A DNA stretch of 64,000 bases, from positions 1-64,000 of the forward strand of contig JANXCE010000001.1 in NCBI GenBank assembly GCA_025059715.1, written 5' to 3'. A program made the translations under genes and the position numbers. The first letter of the stretch is position 1, and each line of letters starts with the position of its first letter. The stretch is from Caldimicrobium sp. (lineage in GTDB: Bacteria > Desulfobacterota > Thermodesulfobacteria > Thermodesulfobacteriales > Thermodesulfobacteriaceae). Under the pieces are notes generated by a model that worked only from the letters and a program-made list of their open reading frames with translations, was not told the DNA's origin and ran no database searches. Shown piece by piece: positions 35,415 to 44,241 of this stretch.

Positions 35415-36159
35415 GTTAATTAAGGCGAATAAACTTCTCAAACATAAAGTTTTTGAGCCTAAGCTTGAGATTTCCAAAGAAGAAATTTTTATATCCCTAT
35501 TAAGTGAAGATTTTTCCAAGACAAAAATATCCAATGAAATAGAAAACTATCAAAAGACTTTGGAGGAGGCATTAAAAAGGGGTTATGAAGAGGGTTTTAA
35601 GAAGGGCTATGAGGAGGGGTTTGCACTGGCAAAGGAACAGGGCTATGAGGATGGTTTGGAGGAGGGAAGAAGAGAGGCTGAGAAAATTTTAGAAAGAGAG
35701 CGAGCCTTACTTAACTCCAAATTTGAGGAGGAAAAAAGGAAAGCTTTAAACAAGATAGAAGAATTTTTAAAAAAAGTAGAGGAAGAACTTAAAAACTTAG
35801 TTTTAGATTTAGATGAACCCATTCTTAAACTTGCCCTTGATATTACTCAAAAAATGCTCTTAAAGGAGCTTGAAACTGATCGGGAACTTTTAAAAAGGAT
35901 TATAAGAGAGGCACTTAATTACATCATTGAGGGTTACGAAATAATAATAAGAGTTAATCCTGAGGAGGTAGAGTTTCTTGAAGGAAAGTTAGACCTTATT
36001 CCGCAAAACTACAAAATTACACTAATCCCCGATATGGCTATCTCCAAAGGAGGGCTATTTATTGAAACTAAACTGGGGGTAATTGATGCAACTTTTGAAA
36101 GGAGGTGGCAAAAAATATTAAATGCTTTAAATGAAGTCAAAGGTCAATCTTCAGAGTGA
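35407..36159 (+). CDS. fliH: Flagellar assembly protein FliH
   Basis: About 250 residues from TTG 35407, chosen because GGAGAGG lies just upstream. FliH regulates the FliI ATPase and tethers it to the export gate. It has a repeat region of aromatic/Gly-Glu units (RGYEEGFKKGYEEGFALAKE), then a long coiled coil, then a C-terminal domain (LALDITQKMLLKELETDRELL). The glycine-repeat helix is typical of FliH. Confidence 0.88.
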   Translation: MSKLIKANKLLKHKVFEPKLEISKEEIFISLLSEDFSKTKISNEIENYQKTLEEALKRGYEEGFKKGYEEGFALAKEQGYEDGLEEGRREAEKILERERALLNSKFEEEKRKALNKIEEFLKKVEEELKNLVLDLDEPILKLALDITQKMLLKELETDRELLKRIIREALNYIIEGYEIIIRVNPEEVEFLEGKLDLIPQNYKITLIPDMAISKGGLFIETKLGVIDATFERRWQKILNALNEVKGQSSE

Positions 36160-36181
36160 CCGTTCAAGGGGTGACCTTTAG

Positions 36182-37498
36182 ATGAAGTTAAGGGACCCAA
36201 GAGTTTTTGAGAGAAAATTACACACGCTTTTGCCCTTTGAAGTGTATGGTTATATTACGAAGATTATGGGGATTCTTTTAGAAAGTTCAGGTCCTTTTTT
36301 AAAAATTGGAGATCTTTGCAGAATAGTTGGTAGGGAGGCGGAGGCTTTGGCTGAGGTGGTGGGATTTAAGGAGGATAGGATAGTATTAACTGCTTTAAGT
36401 GATGTTCGGGGACTTGAAGTTGGAGCAAAGGTTTATCCTTTAGGAAGAGTTCAAGCACCAGTGGGTATGAATTTTATAGGAAGGGTGATAAATGCCTTGG
36501 GTGAAGCTTTAGATGATAAGCCAACCCCCCAGCCTCAAGAGTATTATCCTATATATGGAGATCCCTTAAAACCTTTGGAGAGAGATAGAATAACAAAAAT
36601 ACTCGATGTAGGTATAAAGGCGGTAAATGCTCTCTTGACTGTGGGTGAGGGTCAAAGAGTAGCCATTATGGCCGGATCAGGGGTAGGTAAAAGCACACTT
36701 TTAGGTATGATTGCCCGCTACACGGAGGCAGATATTAATGTTATTGCCCTTGTTGGAGAGCGGGGAAGAGAGGTAAGAGAATTCATAGAGAGAGATCTTG
36801 GAGAGGAGGGTTTGAAGAGATCGGTAGTGGTAGTTGCTACTTCTGATGAGAGTCCTGCCATGAGAACTCGAGCAGCTTATTATGCAACTACCTTAGCGGA
36901 GTTCTTTAGAGATCAAGGGTTTAGGGTATTGTTATTAATGGATTCATTGACGAGATTTTGTATGGCAGCAAGAGAGATTGGTCTTGCCAGTGGAGAGCCG
37001 CCAACCGCAAGAGGTTATACTCCTTCAGTATTTGCCCTGCTGCCACAGCTTCTTGAAAGATGTGGCACCAAAAGAGATTCAGGATCAATCACCGCGATAT
37101 ATACCGTCCTTGTAGAAGGAGATGACTTCACTGATCCTATTGCAGATGCAGTAAGAAGTATAGTAGATGGACACATTGTTTTATCACGCGACTTAGCTCA
37201 AGGAGGTCACTATCCTCCTATTGATGTCTTAGCGAGTATTTCAAGAGTAATGAAAGATTTGGTAACTAAAGAGCACCTTAAACTCTCTCAAGAGGCTGTT
37301 CACATTCTTGCTACATATAGAAGGGCTGAAGATCTGGTAAACATAGGAGCCTATGTAAAGGGGTCTAATGGAGAAATTGATAGAGCCTTAGTGATTTATC
37401 CCAAACTAAGGGAATTTTTAATACAGGAAATAGAGGAAGGTTATTCCTATGAGAAATCTCTGGAGTTGCTAAGAGAGGCATTAGGGGTTAGATCTTGA
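36182..37498 (+). CDS. fliI: Flagellum-specific ATP synthase FliI
   Basis: 438 residues. FliI is the hexameric ATPase of the flagellar type III export apparatus. Walker A GSGVGKSTLLGMIARY, then NVIALVGERGREVREFIERDL, Walker B VLLLMDSLTRFCMAAREIGLA and SGEPPTARGYTPSVFALLPQLLERCG, all diagnostic of FliI/YscN. ATG 36182 follows an AAGGGGTGA ribosome site. The stop overlaps fliJ by 4 bp. Confidence 0.97.
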   Translation: MKLRDPRVFERKLHTLLPFEVYGYITKIMGILLESSGPFLKIGDLCRIVGREAEALAEVVGFKEDRIVLTALSDVRGLEVGAKVYPLGRVQAPVGMNFIGRVINALGEALDDKPTPQPQEYYPIYGDPLKPLERDRITKILDVGIKAVNALLTVGEGQRVAIMAGSGVGKSTLLGMIARYTEADINVIALVGERGREVREFIERDLGEEGLKRSVVVVATSDESPAMRTRAAYYATTLAEFFRDQGFRVLLLMDSLTRFCMAAREIGLASGEPPTARGYTPSVFALLPQLLERCGTKRDSGSITAIYTVLVEGDDFTDPIADAVRSIVDGHIVLSRDLAQGGHYPPIDVLASISRVMKDLVTKEHLKLSQEAVHILATYRRAEDLVNIGAYVKGSNGEIDRALVIYPKLREFLIQEIEEGYSYEKSLELLREALGVRS

Positions 37499-37935
37499 GA
37501 GATAGATTAAGACTTTACAAATTTTTAACTTGGTTAAAAGAATTGCAAGAAGAACAAGCAAAAGTAAGAGTTTTTAATGCTAAGATAAACCTTCAGAAGC
37601 TTAGAGAGGAAAAAGAGATACTTTCTGAAGAGTATCAGGAGAGTCAAAATTATTTAAAGGAGAAGAGAAATCTAAGGGGTGAAGAACTTAAAAACTGGTT
37701 TCTTTATTTAAATAGACTTTCAGAATTTTTAAACATTGTGGATAGGAAGATTGAAAGCCAAGAGATGGCGCTTCAGGAACTTGTAGAGGATTTTATGAAT
37801 AAACATAGAGAAAAGAGGATAATGGAGAGATTATATCAAAGGGCTACAAAAGCTTCAAAGGAAGTAGAGTTTAAGAAGGCACTCAAAATATTAGATGATT
37901 TAATTTTACTGAGGAAGGGGAGAGATATTGCTTAG
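37495..37935 (+). CDS. fliJ: Flagellar protein FliJ
   Basis: 146 residues, all helical with coiled-coil character (LREEKEILSEEYQESQNYLKE). It shows the size, position after fliI, and charged coil expected of FliJ, the stalk protein inside the FliI hexamer. Sequence motifs in this family are weak, so the call leans on context. TTG start overlapping the fliI stop. Confidence 0.85.
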   Translation: MRDRLRLYKFLTWLKELQEEQAKVRVFNAKINLQKLREEKEILSEEYQESQNYLKEKRNLRGEELKNWFLYLNRLSEFLNIVDRKIESQEMALQELVEDFMNKHREKRIMERLYQRATKASKEVEFKKALKILDDLILLRKGRDIA

Positions 37936-38455
37936 GCCTATATTAATTTTCAAAATTATTTTGTTTTTTTTCACTTTGAAACTTTTTTTAAATATGGCCA
38001 TTTATATAATGGGATTGCCAAGTTTGTCTGCCAAGGAGGGAAACGCTACTTTTAATTGCCCCCCTGAAGTTTCTGATTTACTATATGTGGAAAGAGAGAA
38101 GTATCTTCAGAAATTGAGAGAAGTAGAAAAAAGAGAGCGTGAGCTAAGACTTCTGGAAAAAAAGATTGAGGAACAACTCAATGCCTTAACTCAATTATCC
38201 TCAGAGGTTGAGGAAAAACTACAAAGAATTTCTGCTATACATGATCAGAGAACAAAACTTTTAATAAAAGCTTATTCGGAGATGAGACCTGCTAAAGCGG
38301 CCCAACAACTAATGAACATGAATAGAGAAATGGCAGTCAAAATACTAAGTCAACTTAGGAGTGATCAGATAGCTAGCATCTTAAGCGCTATGCCTCCGGA
38401 GAAGGCAGCTTATCTTGCGGAGGCACTCTCTGGTTATCCACCAAGAGAATATTAA
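37928..38455 (+). CDS. MotE-like protein (membrane anchor, coiled coil, MgtE-N-type domain)
   Basis: Up to 175 residues. One hydrophobic segment lies near the N-terminus (ILIFKIILFFFTLKLFL), then a coiled coil (YLQKLREVEKREREL), then a C-terminal MgtE-N-like region: MRPAKAAQQLMNMNREMAVKIL and DQIASILSAMPPEKAAYLAEAL. This matches the MotE type of flagellar motor/stator chaperone. The TTG start at 37928 overlaps the end of fliJ. The 3' 68 bp overlap tatC on the other strand, an unusual tail-to-tail overlap. Last gene of the flagellar block in this window. Confidence 0.78.
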   Translation: MLRPILIFKIILFFFTLKLFLNMAIYIMGLPSLSAKEGNATFNCPPEVSDLLYVEREKYLQKLREVEKRERELRLLEKKIEEQLNALTQLSSEVEEKLQRISAIHDQRTKLLIKAYSEMRPAKAAQQLMNMNREMAVKILSQLRSDQIASILSAMPPEKAAYLAEALSGYPPREY

Positions 38456-39155
38456 TTCTACATAAAAATTTGCCAAGAATTAAGCCCACCTCAATAAGAG
38501 CATAGAGTGGAATAGCAAGTAAGCTCATGTTAATAGCATCTGGGGTGGGTGTTACGATAGCCGAGATTACGACTGTGAAAAAAAAGATCTCTTTTCTATA
38601 GCGGGCTACCTTATAGGGATTTAACACTCTTAAAAGGACTAAAAGAGCTAAAATTAGAGGTAGTTCAAAGATTATTCCAAAAGCTAAAAGAAAAAAACTA
38701 AAAAAATTTACAAAATGTATAAGTGAAATAGATGGTTCTAAACTTTCTGTCTTAAAGGAAATAAGAAATTTTATACCATAGGGTAAAGTTATCATATAGG
38801 AAAAGAAGATTCCACTATAGAAGAATAAAATACCCAATAAAAAGATTAAATAGAAAAAATTTTTGCGGAGAGGTAGAAGTAGTTGTATAAAGGAAATAAA
38901 ACCAAGATATACAAAAGGAAAAAAGATAATAATAAAAAGGGTAAGAGAAAATTTTAAAACAGCTATAATTGGTTCTGTTATACCAAAAAAAACAAACTTT
39001 TGGTTGAATCTTTGCTGAAGGTATTGAAGAATGTCAGGGGTAAACCAGAAGATTAGAAGATAGGAGACAAGGGCTAAGGGCAAAATATACAATCCCTTTG
39101 ATTTTAAAAGAATTATGAATTTTTTTAAAGTCTTAACCCAATGGGAGCGCTTCAT
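38388..39155 (-). CDS. tatC: Sec-independent protein translocase TatC
   Basis: 255 residues with six hydrophobic segments. TatC is the signal-peptide receptor of the twin-arginine pathway for folded, often cofactor-containing proteins. The conserved C-terminal half is clear: FGIIFELPLILALL (with the essential Glu), VARYRKEIFFFTVVISAIVTPTPDAINMSLLAIPLY. The N-terminal half is more diverged. tatA is not adjacent. Its end overlaps the MotE-like gene by 68 bp; purQ lies 8 bp upstream. Confidence 0.9.
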   Translation of the reverse strand: MKRSHWVKTLKKFIILLKSKGLYILPLALVSYLLIFWFTPDILQYLQQRFNQKFVFFGITEPIIAVLKFSLTLFIIIFFPFVYLGFISFIQLLLPLRKNFFYLIFLLGILFFYSGIFFSYMITLPYGIKFLISFKTESLEPSISLIHFVNFFSFFLLAFGIIFELPLILALLVLLRVLNPYKVARYRKEIFFFTVVISAIVTPTPDAINMSLLAIPLYALIEVGLILGKFLCRINILLVDNQRVPPQDKLPSPEA

Positions 39156-39163
39156 TCAAGTAA

Positions 39164-39979
39164 TTAAAGGACATTCCTTTTAACCCAAGAGACTGCATTT
39201 TCAAAGATCAGTAATCCTTCCGCAGTTTTTGTTTCTAAGCGAGTCCATCGGGGATGATTGGTAAAATGATTAAAGGCCTCAGGATGGGGCATAAGTCCAA
39301 ATACTCTTCCTGTCGGGTCACATAGACCTGCCACTGCTCCCACTGATCCATTAGGATTGTAAGGATATTCCTGAGTAGGTTCCTTAGTGTAGGGATTCAC
39401 ATATTGCAAGGCTATTTGCCCCTTCTCCATTAGGACATCCAATAGTTGAAGATTTTCTGGAATAAATTTACCCTCTCCATGTCTAACAGGGAGATAAAGT
39501 TCCGATAAATTTTTTAGAAATACGCAGGGAGTTTGGGGATTAACTTTTAAGTAAACCCATCTATCTTCAAATTTACCGGAATCGTTATAGGTGAGAGTTA
39601 CCTTTCGTTGTCCGAGATAGGATCCCCCAGGGAGTAAACCCATCTTTACTAAGAGTTGAAAGCCATTACAAATGCCTAAAATAAGACCTCCCCCTTCTAA
39701 AAAGGCGATAATTTCATCCCAAAGGAGATATTTGCCTTGAATTTTAAGATATCTAAAACGATGGCTACAGGCTTGCGCAGAGCCCAGATGATCTCCATCA
39801 AGAAAACCACCTGGGAAGCAGAGAATATGATAGTTTCTAATCTTAAATTCTCCAGAAAAAATTTGATAAAGGTGAATTATCTCTGCTTGGGCTCCTACCT
39901 TTTTAAAAGCATAAGCAGTCTCTTGTTCACAGTTTATTCCATACCCCCAAAGCACTAAGATTTTAACTTTTTTTTCCAT
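39164..39979 (-). CDS. purQ: Phosphoribosylformylglycinamidine synthase, glutaminase subunit
   Basis: 271 residues, longer than the usual 225-230. PurQ hydrolyses glutamine for the FGAM synthase step of purine synthesis. Class I glutamine amidotransferase features: nucleophile Cys in GICNGFQLLVKMGLLP, and His/Glu in MPHPEAFNHFTNHPRW. GFLDGDHLGSAQ is the substrate loop of the family. The extra residues lie in 130-215 (PYTKEPTQEYPYNPNGS). purL and purS are not adjacent; tatC follows. Confidence 0.93.
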   Translation of the reverse strand: MEKKVKILVLWGYGINCEQETAYAFKKVGAQAEIIHLYQIFSGEFKIRNYHILCFPGGFLDGDHLGSAQACSHRFRYLKIQGKYLLWDEIIAFLEGGGLILGICNGFQLLVKMGLLPGGSYLGQRKVTLTYNDSGKFEDRWVYLKVNPQTPCVFLKNLSELYLPVRHGEGKFIPENLQLLDVLMEKGQIALQYVNPYTKEPTQEYPYNPNGSVGAVAGLCDPTGRVFGLMPHPEAFNHFTNHPRWTRLETKTAEGLLIFENAVSWVKRNVL

Positions 39980-39988
39980 AAAAAATAC

Positions 39989-40017
39989 TTGAAAAGGTCC
40001 ACAAAATAAATTATACT
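39989..40017 (+). promoter_or_regulatory. Promoter of the M1-like/ChaN/PDZ gene
   Basis: TTGAAA (39989-39994) and TATACT (40012-40017) are spaced by an ideal 17 bp, 40 bp before the ATG at 40058. It is divergent from purQ. Confidence 0.6.
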
Positions 40018-40057
40018 GAAAGGTAAATTATAACCCTATTTTAAATTTTCCCAAGGG

Positions 40058-42868
40058 ATGGCCATTCTGTTCTTATTAATATTTCTTTTTAGCTTCATTA
40101 ATTCCCTTTGGGCAAGACCTCTAAAAGGCTTTTATGAACTTCACTTTGACCGGGAAAATAGAATTCTAAGAGGTAAGGCAAGTTTTGAATTAGAAAAAGA
40201 GGGATTTTACGAATTTTTTCTGGGGAATATTAAGCTATTGGAGTTCTCTTTTGACAATGCTACTGGAGGTTTTACGCCTTCGCCCGATGGAAAAACCTTT
40301 AAAATTTATAACTACAAAAAAAATTCCAAAGTAATCCTTCTCTTTGAAAGGGACTTACCTTCTAAATCTCCCTTGGGTTATAGGATAATAAATGATTATT
40401 TACCCTATCCTTTAGAAAGGAGTTTCATAGAAATTTCCCTTAAAATTCCTATAGAGGATAGGCACTCTCTGTTCATTCCTGCTGAGGAAGAGTTTGTTCG
40501 GGATGATGGTTATGTAGTCTATAAAATTAACAAAGCTCTTAAAGAAGCTCCTCCCCTAGTTATGGGAGCATTTGTTAGGAAGGATCTAAAATTAGAGGGC
40601 ACATACTTCACCTTCTTATTTCCCAATAAGCAAAGGATTGAGGAGAAAGAGTGGAAGACCTTTGAGAGTAGCCTGCGTAAAGAGTTAGCCAGGTTGCCTG
40701 AACCAAGCTTATTTACTCCCTTTAACCGTATTTTTTTCTTATCCGCAGAGGGCGATAACTTCTATCCACTAATAGTCTCTATGCCCATTACTCTTAAAGA
40801 AAGAGATCTTCCCCTCAGAATTTTTAAAAATACATTGAAACAAGCTCTTAGGTTTGGGCTGGATATTAAAGAGAATTCTACATGGGAGATTGCTACCCTT
40901 TCTTTTGTGGAATATTTTTTGAGTGTAGATCAAAAAGATTATCGCAAAAGATTACTTCTCAATGACCCTTACGAGAGCATAGTTTTCTTCTATTTTTATG
41001 AGAAGTTAACCCCTGCCAAAGAGAGAGAATTTTTCAACTTTTTCTTCAGCTTTTTAAGGAAATATCTTTTCACCGACTTTAAAGAGGCTTATTTATCTAA
41101 GGCACTCTCAGAGAGGTTTGGTATTGATTTTAGAGAACCTCCAACTCAGCAGAGTTTTTGTAAGATAACTCTAAAGCCCTTTCCAGAGATAAAAAGATTA
41201 GAAAACCGTAATAGCTTTCATCTACGAGTTAAGTTTAATATGGGGGATTGCTTTAGACCCTTGAGTTTTAGGATGATAATAAGAGGAAAATCCTTTGTAA
41301 AGGAACAGAGGTTAAACCTTGACAGACCTGAGAAAATATTTGATTTTTATCTGAAGGACTCACCAGAATCTATTCAAATGGATCCAGACTATGAAATTTA
41401 CAGGAAATTAACCTATTTGGAAAGGGATTTAGATCTTAATTCTTTATTTCAACGAAGAGGCACAATCTATCTGCCAACTCAAGAGGTCTATCCTCTTTAC
41501 AAAGAACTAATTCATTTGCTTAGGGACTACGGGTATACCCTTAAAATTGGTCTACCAGATGTTACTGGACTTCCCAAAGGGAACATAGTTCTCTTGGATC
41601 AAGCGCCGAAGAACTTTCACCTTGCTTTACCAAAGGAAGGGTTTTATTTCAAAGGCTTATTACATCCCAGAGATATTGAATCTGCTCTTTTTGTGGTTAA
41701 GGCAAGTTCTCTTAGGGAATTTAGAGAAGCTTGGCAGCGGAGGGAGTTATGGAAAGATGCCGAGGAGGTATTTTTTTTAAAAGGTAGATTAATAACTAAA
41801 ATAGAAAAAAAACCAACAGATGGAATTAATATTGATTTAGTCAAAGATCCAATATTTACTGGTATAAGAACAGTAGAATTAATGAATATTAAGGACTTAG
41901 TTTTAGAATTGCTACCTTATCAGGTTGTGCTTATCGGAGAAAGCCACGATCAATATAGTCATCATTTTTTTCAATTACAAGTGATCAAGAACCTTAGATA
42001 TTACACAAAGGATTTAGTTATTGGGTTGGAGATGGTTCAAGTTCCCTTTCAACGCTATTTAGACGAATTTATTGAAGGAAAACTCTCGGAGAGGGAACTA
42101 TTGGAAAAAATAGAATACTTTGACCGATGGAGATTTGATTGGCGACTTTATCGAGATATCTTTCTTTGGGCAAGAGAACAAAAAATAAAACTTTTGGCCT
42201 TAGATGTTCCGCAGGAGATAGTTAAAAGGATTTTTAGATCAGGTATTGATGCCCTTAGTCCTGAGGAAAGAGTTTATCTCCCAGAGCTTGATTTAAACAA
42301 TCCCTCCTATGAAGATTATTTAAGAAAATCCTTTGAGAAGCATCCTTTTACTAACAATGCTTCCTTCGAATTCTTTTATTTAGCCCAAGCGGTAAGAGAT
42401 GAAGGAATGGCGGAGAGGATATTAGATTACTTAAGAAAGCATCCTGAAAAGAAGATGATTGTTCTAGTAGGAAAGGGACATTTACTATATGGATTTGGGA
42501 TCCCTCAGGCATTAAAAAGAAGAAATTTTCACCAATTTAAAACGATCATTTTAGGAGATATAGATGAATTAACCTCTACGGTTGGAGATTATTGGTTCCC
42601 CCTTGCCCCTATGTCCTACTCTAAAACTCCACAATTGGGACTTATTTTGGAGGAAGTGGAGCAAGGGTTAAGAGTTAAGGAGGTTTTGGAAAATACTCCC
42701 AGTAGTAAGGCAGATATTAAAGTCGGGGACATCCTGTTAAAAGTAAATAATCAACCTGTTAGAAAAATAAACACTTTAAAAATACTATTAAGTATTAACA
42801 ATAGGGAAGAAATAGAAATTGAACTACTTCGAAATAATAAAATAGTAAAAATTAATATTAGATTATAA
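40058..42868 (+). CDS. Secreted three-part protein: inactive M1-like domain, ChaN domain, PDZ domain
   Basis: 936 residues with an N-terminal signal peptide (MAILFLLIFLFSFINSLWA). The N-terminal ~450 residues resemble an M1-aminopeptidase-like fold: beta domain, then a helical region with a WEIATLSFVEYFL segment where the Zn-Glu helix would be. I found no HExxH, so this part is probably not a peptidase. Residues about 600-830 carry a ChaN/DUF399-type domain (VVLIGESHDQYSHHFFQ, IGLEMVQVPFQRYLDEF, IKLLALDVPQEIVKRI, KMIVLVGKGHLLYGFGIP), the family of ChaN heme-binding and TIKI/EreA-related proteins. The C-terminal ~85 residues form a PDZ domain (LGLILEEVEQGLRVKEVLE, ADIKVGDILLKVNNQPV). Probably periplasmic; substrate unknown. 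A terminator follows. Confidence 0.82.
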   Translation: MAILFLLIFLFSFINSLWARPLKGFYELHFDRENRILRGKASFELEKEGFYEFFLGNIKLLEFSFDNATGGFTPSPDGKTFKIYNYKKNSKVILLFERDLPSKSPLGYRIINDYLPYPLERSFIEISLKIPIEDRHSLFIPAEEEFVRDDGYVVYKINKALKEAPPLVMGAFVRKDLKLEGTYFTFLFPNKQRIEEKEWKTFESSLRKELARLPEPSLFTPFNRIFFLSAEGDNFYPLIVSMPITLKERDLPLRIFKNTLKQALRFGLDIKENSTWEIATLSFVEYFLSVDQKDYRKRLLLNDPYESIVFFYFYEKLTPAKEREFFNFFFSFLRKYLFTDFKEAYLSKALSERFGIDFREPPTQQSFCKITLKPFPEIKRLENRNSFHLRVKFNMGDCFRPLSFRMIIRGKSFVKEQRLNLDRPEKIFDFYLKDSPESIQMDPDYEIYRKLTYLERDLDLNSLFQRRGTIYLPTQEVYPLYKELIHLLRDYGYTLKIGLPDVTGLPKGNIVLLDQAPKNFHLALPKEGFYFKGLLHPRDIESALFVVKASSLREFREAWQRRELWKDAEEVFFLKGRLITKIEKKPTDGINIDLVKDPIFTGIRTVELMNIKDLVLELLPYQVVLIGESHDQYSHHFFQLQVIKNLRYYTKDLVIGLEMVQVPFQRYLDEFIEGKLSERELLEKIEYFDRWRFDWRLYRDIFLWAREQKIKLLALDVPQEIVKRIFRSGIDALSPEERVYLPELDLNNPSYEDYLRKSFEKHPFTNNASFEFFYLAQAVRDEGMAERILDYLRKHPEKKMIVLVGKGHLLYGFGIPQALKRRNFHQFKTIILGDIDELTSTVGDYWFPLAPMSYSKTPQLGLILEEVEQGLRVKEVLENTPSSKADIKVGDILLKVNNQPVRKINTLKILLSINNREEIEIELLRNNKIVKINIRL

Positions 42869-42881
42869 TTAGTAAATACAA

Positions 42882-42906
42882 TAGAGGCAGGAAATACCTG
42901 CCTCTA
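42882..42906. terminator. Bidirectional terminator between ChaN-like gene and HU
   Basis: A perfect 10-bp stem, TAGAGGCAGG (42882-42891) with CCTGCCTCTA (42897-42906), and a 5-nt loop between convergent genes. T-rich sequence is modest on the minus side (TTGTATTTACT) and the plus side is A-rich. Confidence 0.75.
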
Positions 42907-42919
42907 AGATTAAATAAAA

Positions 42920-43192
42920 TTATTTAACGGACTCTTCTAATTTTTTTCCGGGAGTGAATTTAACTACCTTTTTTGCTGGTATTTTGAGGGGTTCTCCAGT
43001 GCGAGGGTTTCTGCCATTTCTCGCCGCTCTTTTAACTACTTGAAAGGTTCCAAATCCAACCAAAACAACCCTATCTTCCTTAGAAATCGCTTCTGTAACT
43101 GCTTCCATGAAGGCGTCTAATAATCTCTCCGCATTTGCCTTGGTTGTGCCTGCAATTTCAGCCATTCTCTTTACTAAATCCGCCTTGTTCAT
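42920..43192 (-). CDS. hup: HU-type DNA-binding protein
   Basis: 90 residues. It starts MNKADLVKRMAEIAGTTKANAERLL and has the arm motif VGFGTFQVVKRAARNGRNPRTGEPL, both diagnostic of the HU/IHF family. It is a nucleoid protein acting as a dimer. The sequence favours HU over IHF. A strong sigma-70 promoter and GGAGG site precede it. Confidence 0.95.
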   Translation of the reverse strand: MNKADLVKRMAEIAGTTKANAERLLDAFMEAVTEAISKEDRVVLVGFGTFQVVKRAARNGRNPRTGEPLKIPAKKVVKFTPGKKLEESVK

Positions 43193-43225
43193 ATTACCCT
43201 CCTTATTTTAAGGTTTTTAGAGATT

Positions 43226-43254
43226 TATATATAAAGTATTTTGAATTTTGTCAA
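43226..43254 (-). promoter_or_regulatory. Promoter of the HU gene
   Basis: On the minus strand TTGACA (plus 43249-43254) and TATATA (plus 43226-43231) are spaced by 17 bp, 33 bp before the ATG. AGGAGG precedes the start. Confidence 0.7.
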
Positions 43255-43290
43255 GACCAAATTTTCTGTAATTTTGCAGCTCAATAGCAA

Positions 43291-44241
43291 TCAGTGGGGG
43301 ATATTTTTTGTCAAAATATACAAAGCCAGCTCTGGGTTTACAAAATTCTCTAAAGCTTTTTTCACTAAGGCTAAGTTAGAGAGGGACTCAAAGGGATTTC
43401 CTTTAAATTTTTCTTCAGGGAGGGCCTTTGGGTAAGGATATTCGATTTTAAGATGTAAGTAGGATCTCCAATACCAAAGTCCCAAAAGATAGAGAAGCAA
43501 TTCCAAATAAGACCTCTCCTGCTTGGCAAGCTTTTCAATAGTCATTAATTTGAGGTCCTCTCTTTTACTTAGAGTAACCTTTACAAATCTATTTAATTCC
43601 TCAAGAAGACCTCCTTTAAAGATTTCTACTGCTTTACCTAAACTTCCTAAGGATACTTCGGCAATACTCTTAGCCACTACCTCATCGCAGGCCAAATATT
43701 TTATCAAATATTCCTTGATGTGTTTTTCCGCAAGAGTTCTAAATCTCACTATTTGAGAGCGCGAAAGAATTGTGGGCAAAATTTGGGATTGGTTTTCAGT
43801 GGTAAGGATAAAAAGAGCAAAAAGAGGCGGCTCCTCAAGGGATTTGAGAAGTGCATTACCTGCTTCAGGATTTAATCTATCAGCATGAAGGATAATAATT
43901 ACTCTGTATTGACCCTCTAACGGGGGATAGCGCAGAAACTTCTCCCCCTCTCTAACAGAATCAATGCGGATATCCCTCTTTTCAGGAGTAATTATCATGA
44001 CATCTGGATGAATACCTTTGGTAAGCTTTTTACAAGCAAGGCAAGTTCCACAGGGACTTATAGAACTAATTTGACAGAAAAGATGGTATAAAAGAGCCTT
44101 AGCGGTAGTCTCCTTCCCCACTCCCTCAGGTCCTGAAAAAAGATAACACTGGGCTAATCTTTTTTTTTGAAGGGCAGACCTGAGCAGATTGATAGCTGGT
44201 TCTTGTCCTATGATTTCGTTAATATTTCTTATTATAATCAT
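43291..44241 (-). CDS. holB: DNA polymerase III delta-prime subunit
   Basis: 316 residues. It is a clamp-loader subunit that opens and loads the beta clamp. AAA+ features: P-loop GPEGVGKETTAKALLYH, a zinc-type Cys cluster (CGTCLACKK), Walker B region RVIIILHADRLNPEAGNALLKSLEEPP, and sensor 1 LTTENQSQILPTILSRSQ. The C-terminal collar domain is short. It overlaps murA by 4 bp. It could also be described as a DnaX-like protein, but it lacks the long tau tail. Confidence 0.9.
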   Translation of the reverse strand: MIIIRNINEIIGQEPAINLLRSALQKKRLAQCYLFSGPEGVGKETTAKALLYHLFCQISSISPCGTCLACKKLTKGIHPDVMIITPEKRDIRIDSVREGEKFLRYPPLEGQYRVIIILHADRLNPEAGNALLKSLEEPPLFALFILTTENQSQILPTILSRSQIVRFRTLAEKHIKEYLIKYLACDEVVAKSIAEVSLGSLGKAVEIFKGGLLEELNRFVKVTLSKREDLKLMTIEKLAKQERSYLELLLYLLGLWYWRSYLHLKIEYPYPKALPEEKFKGNPFESLSNLALVKKALENFVNPELALYILTKNIPH

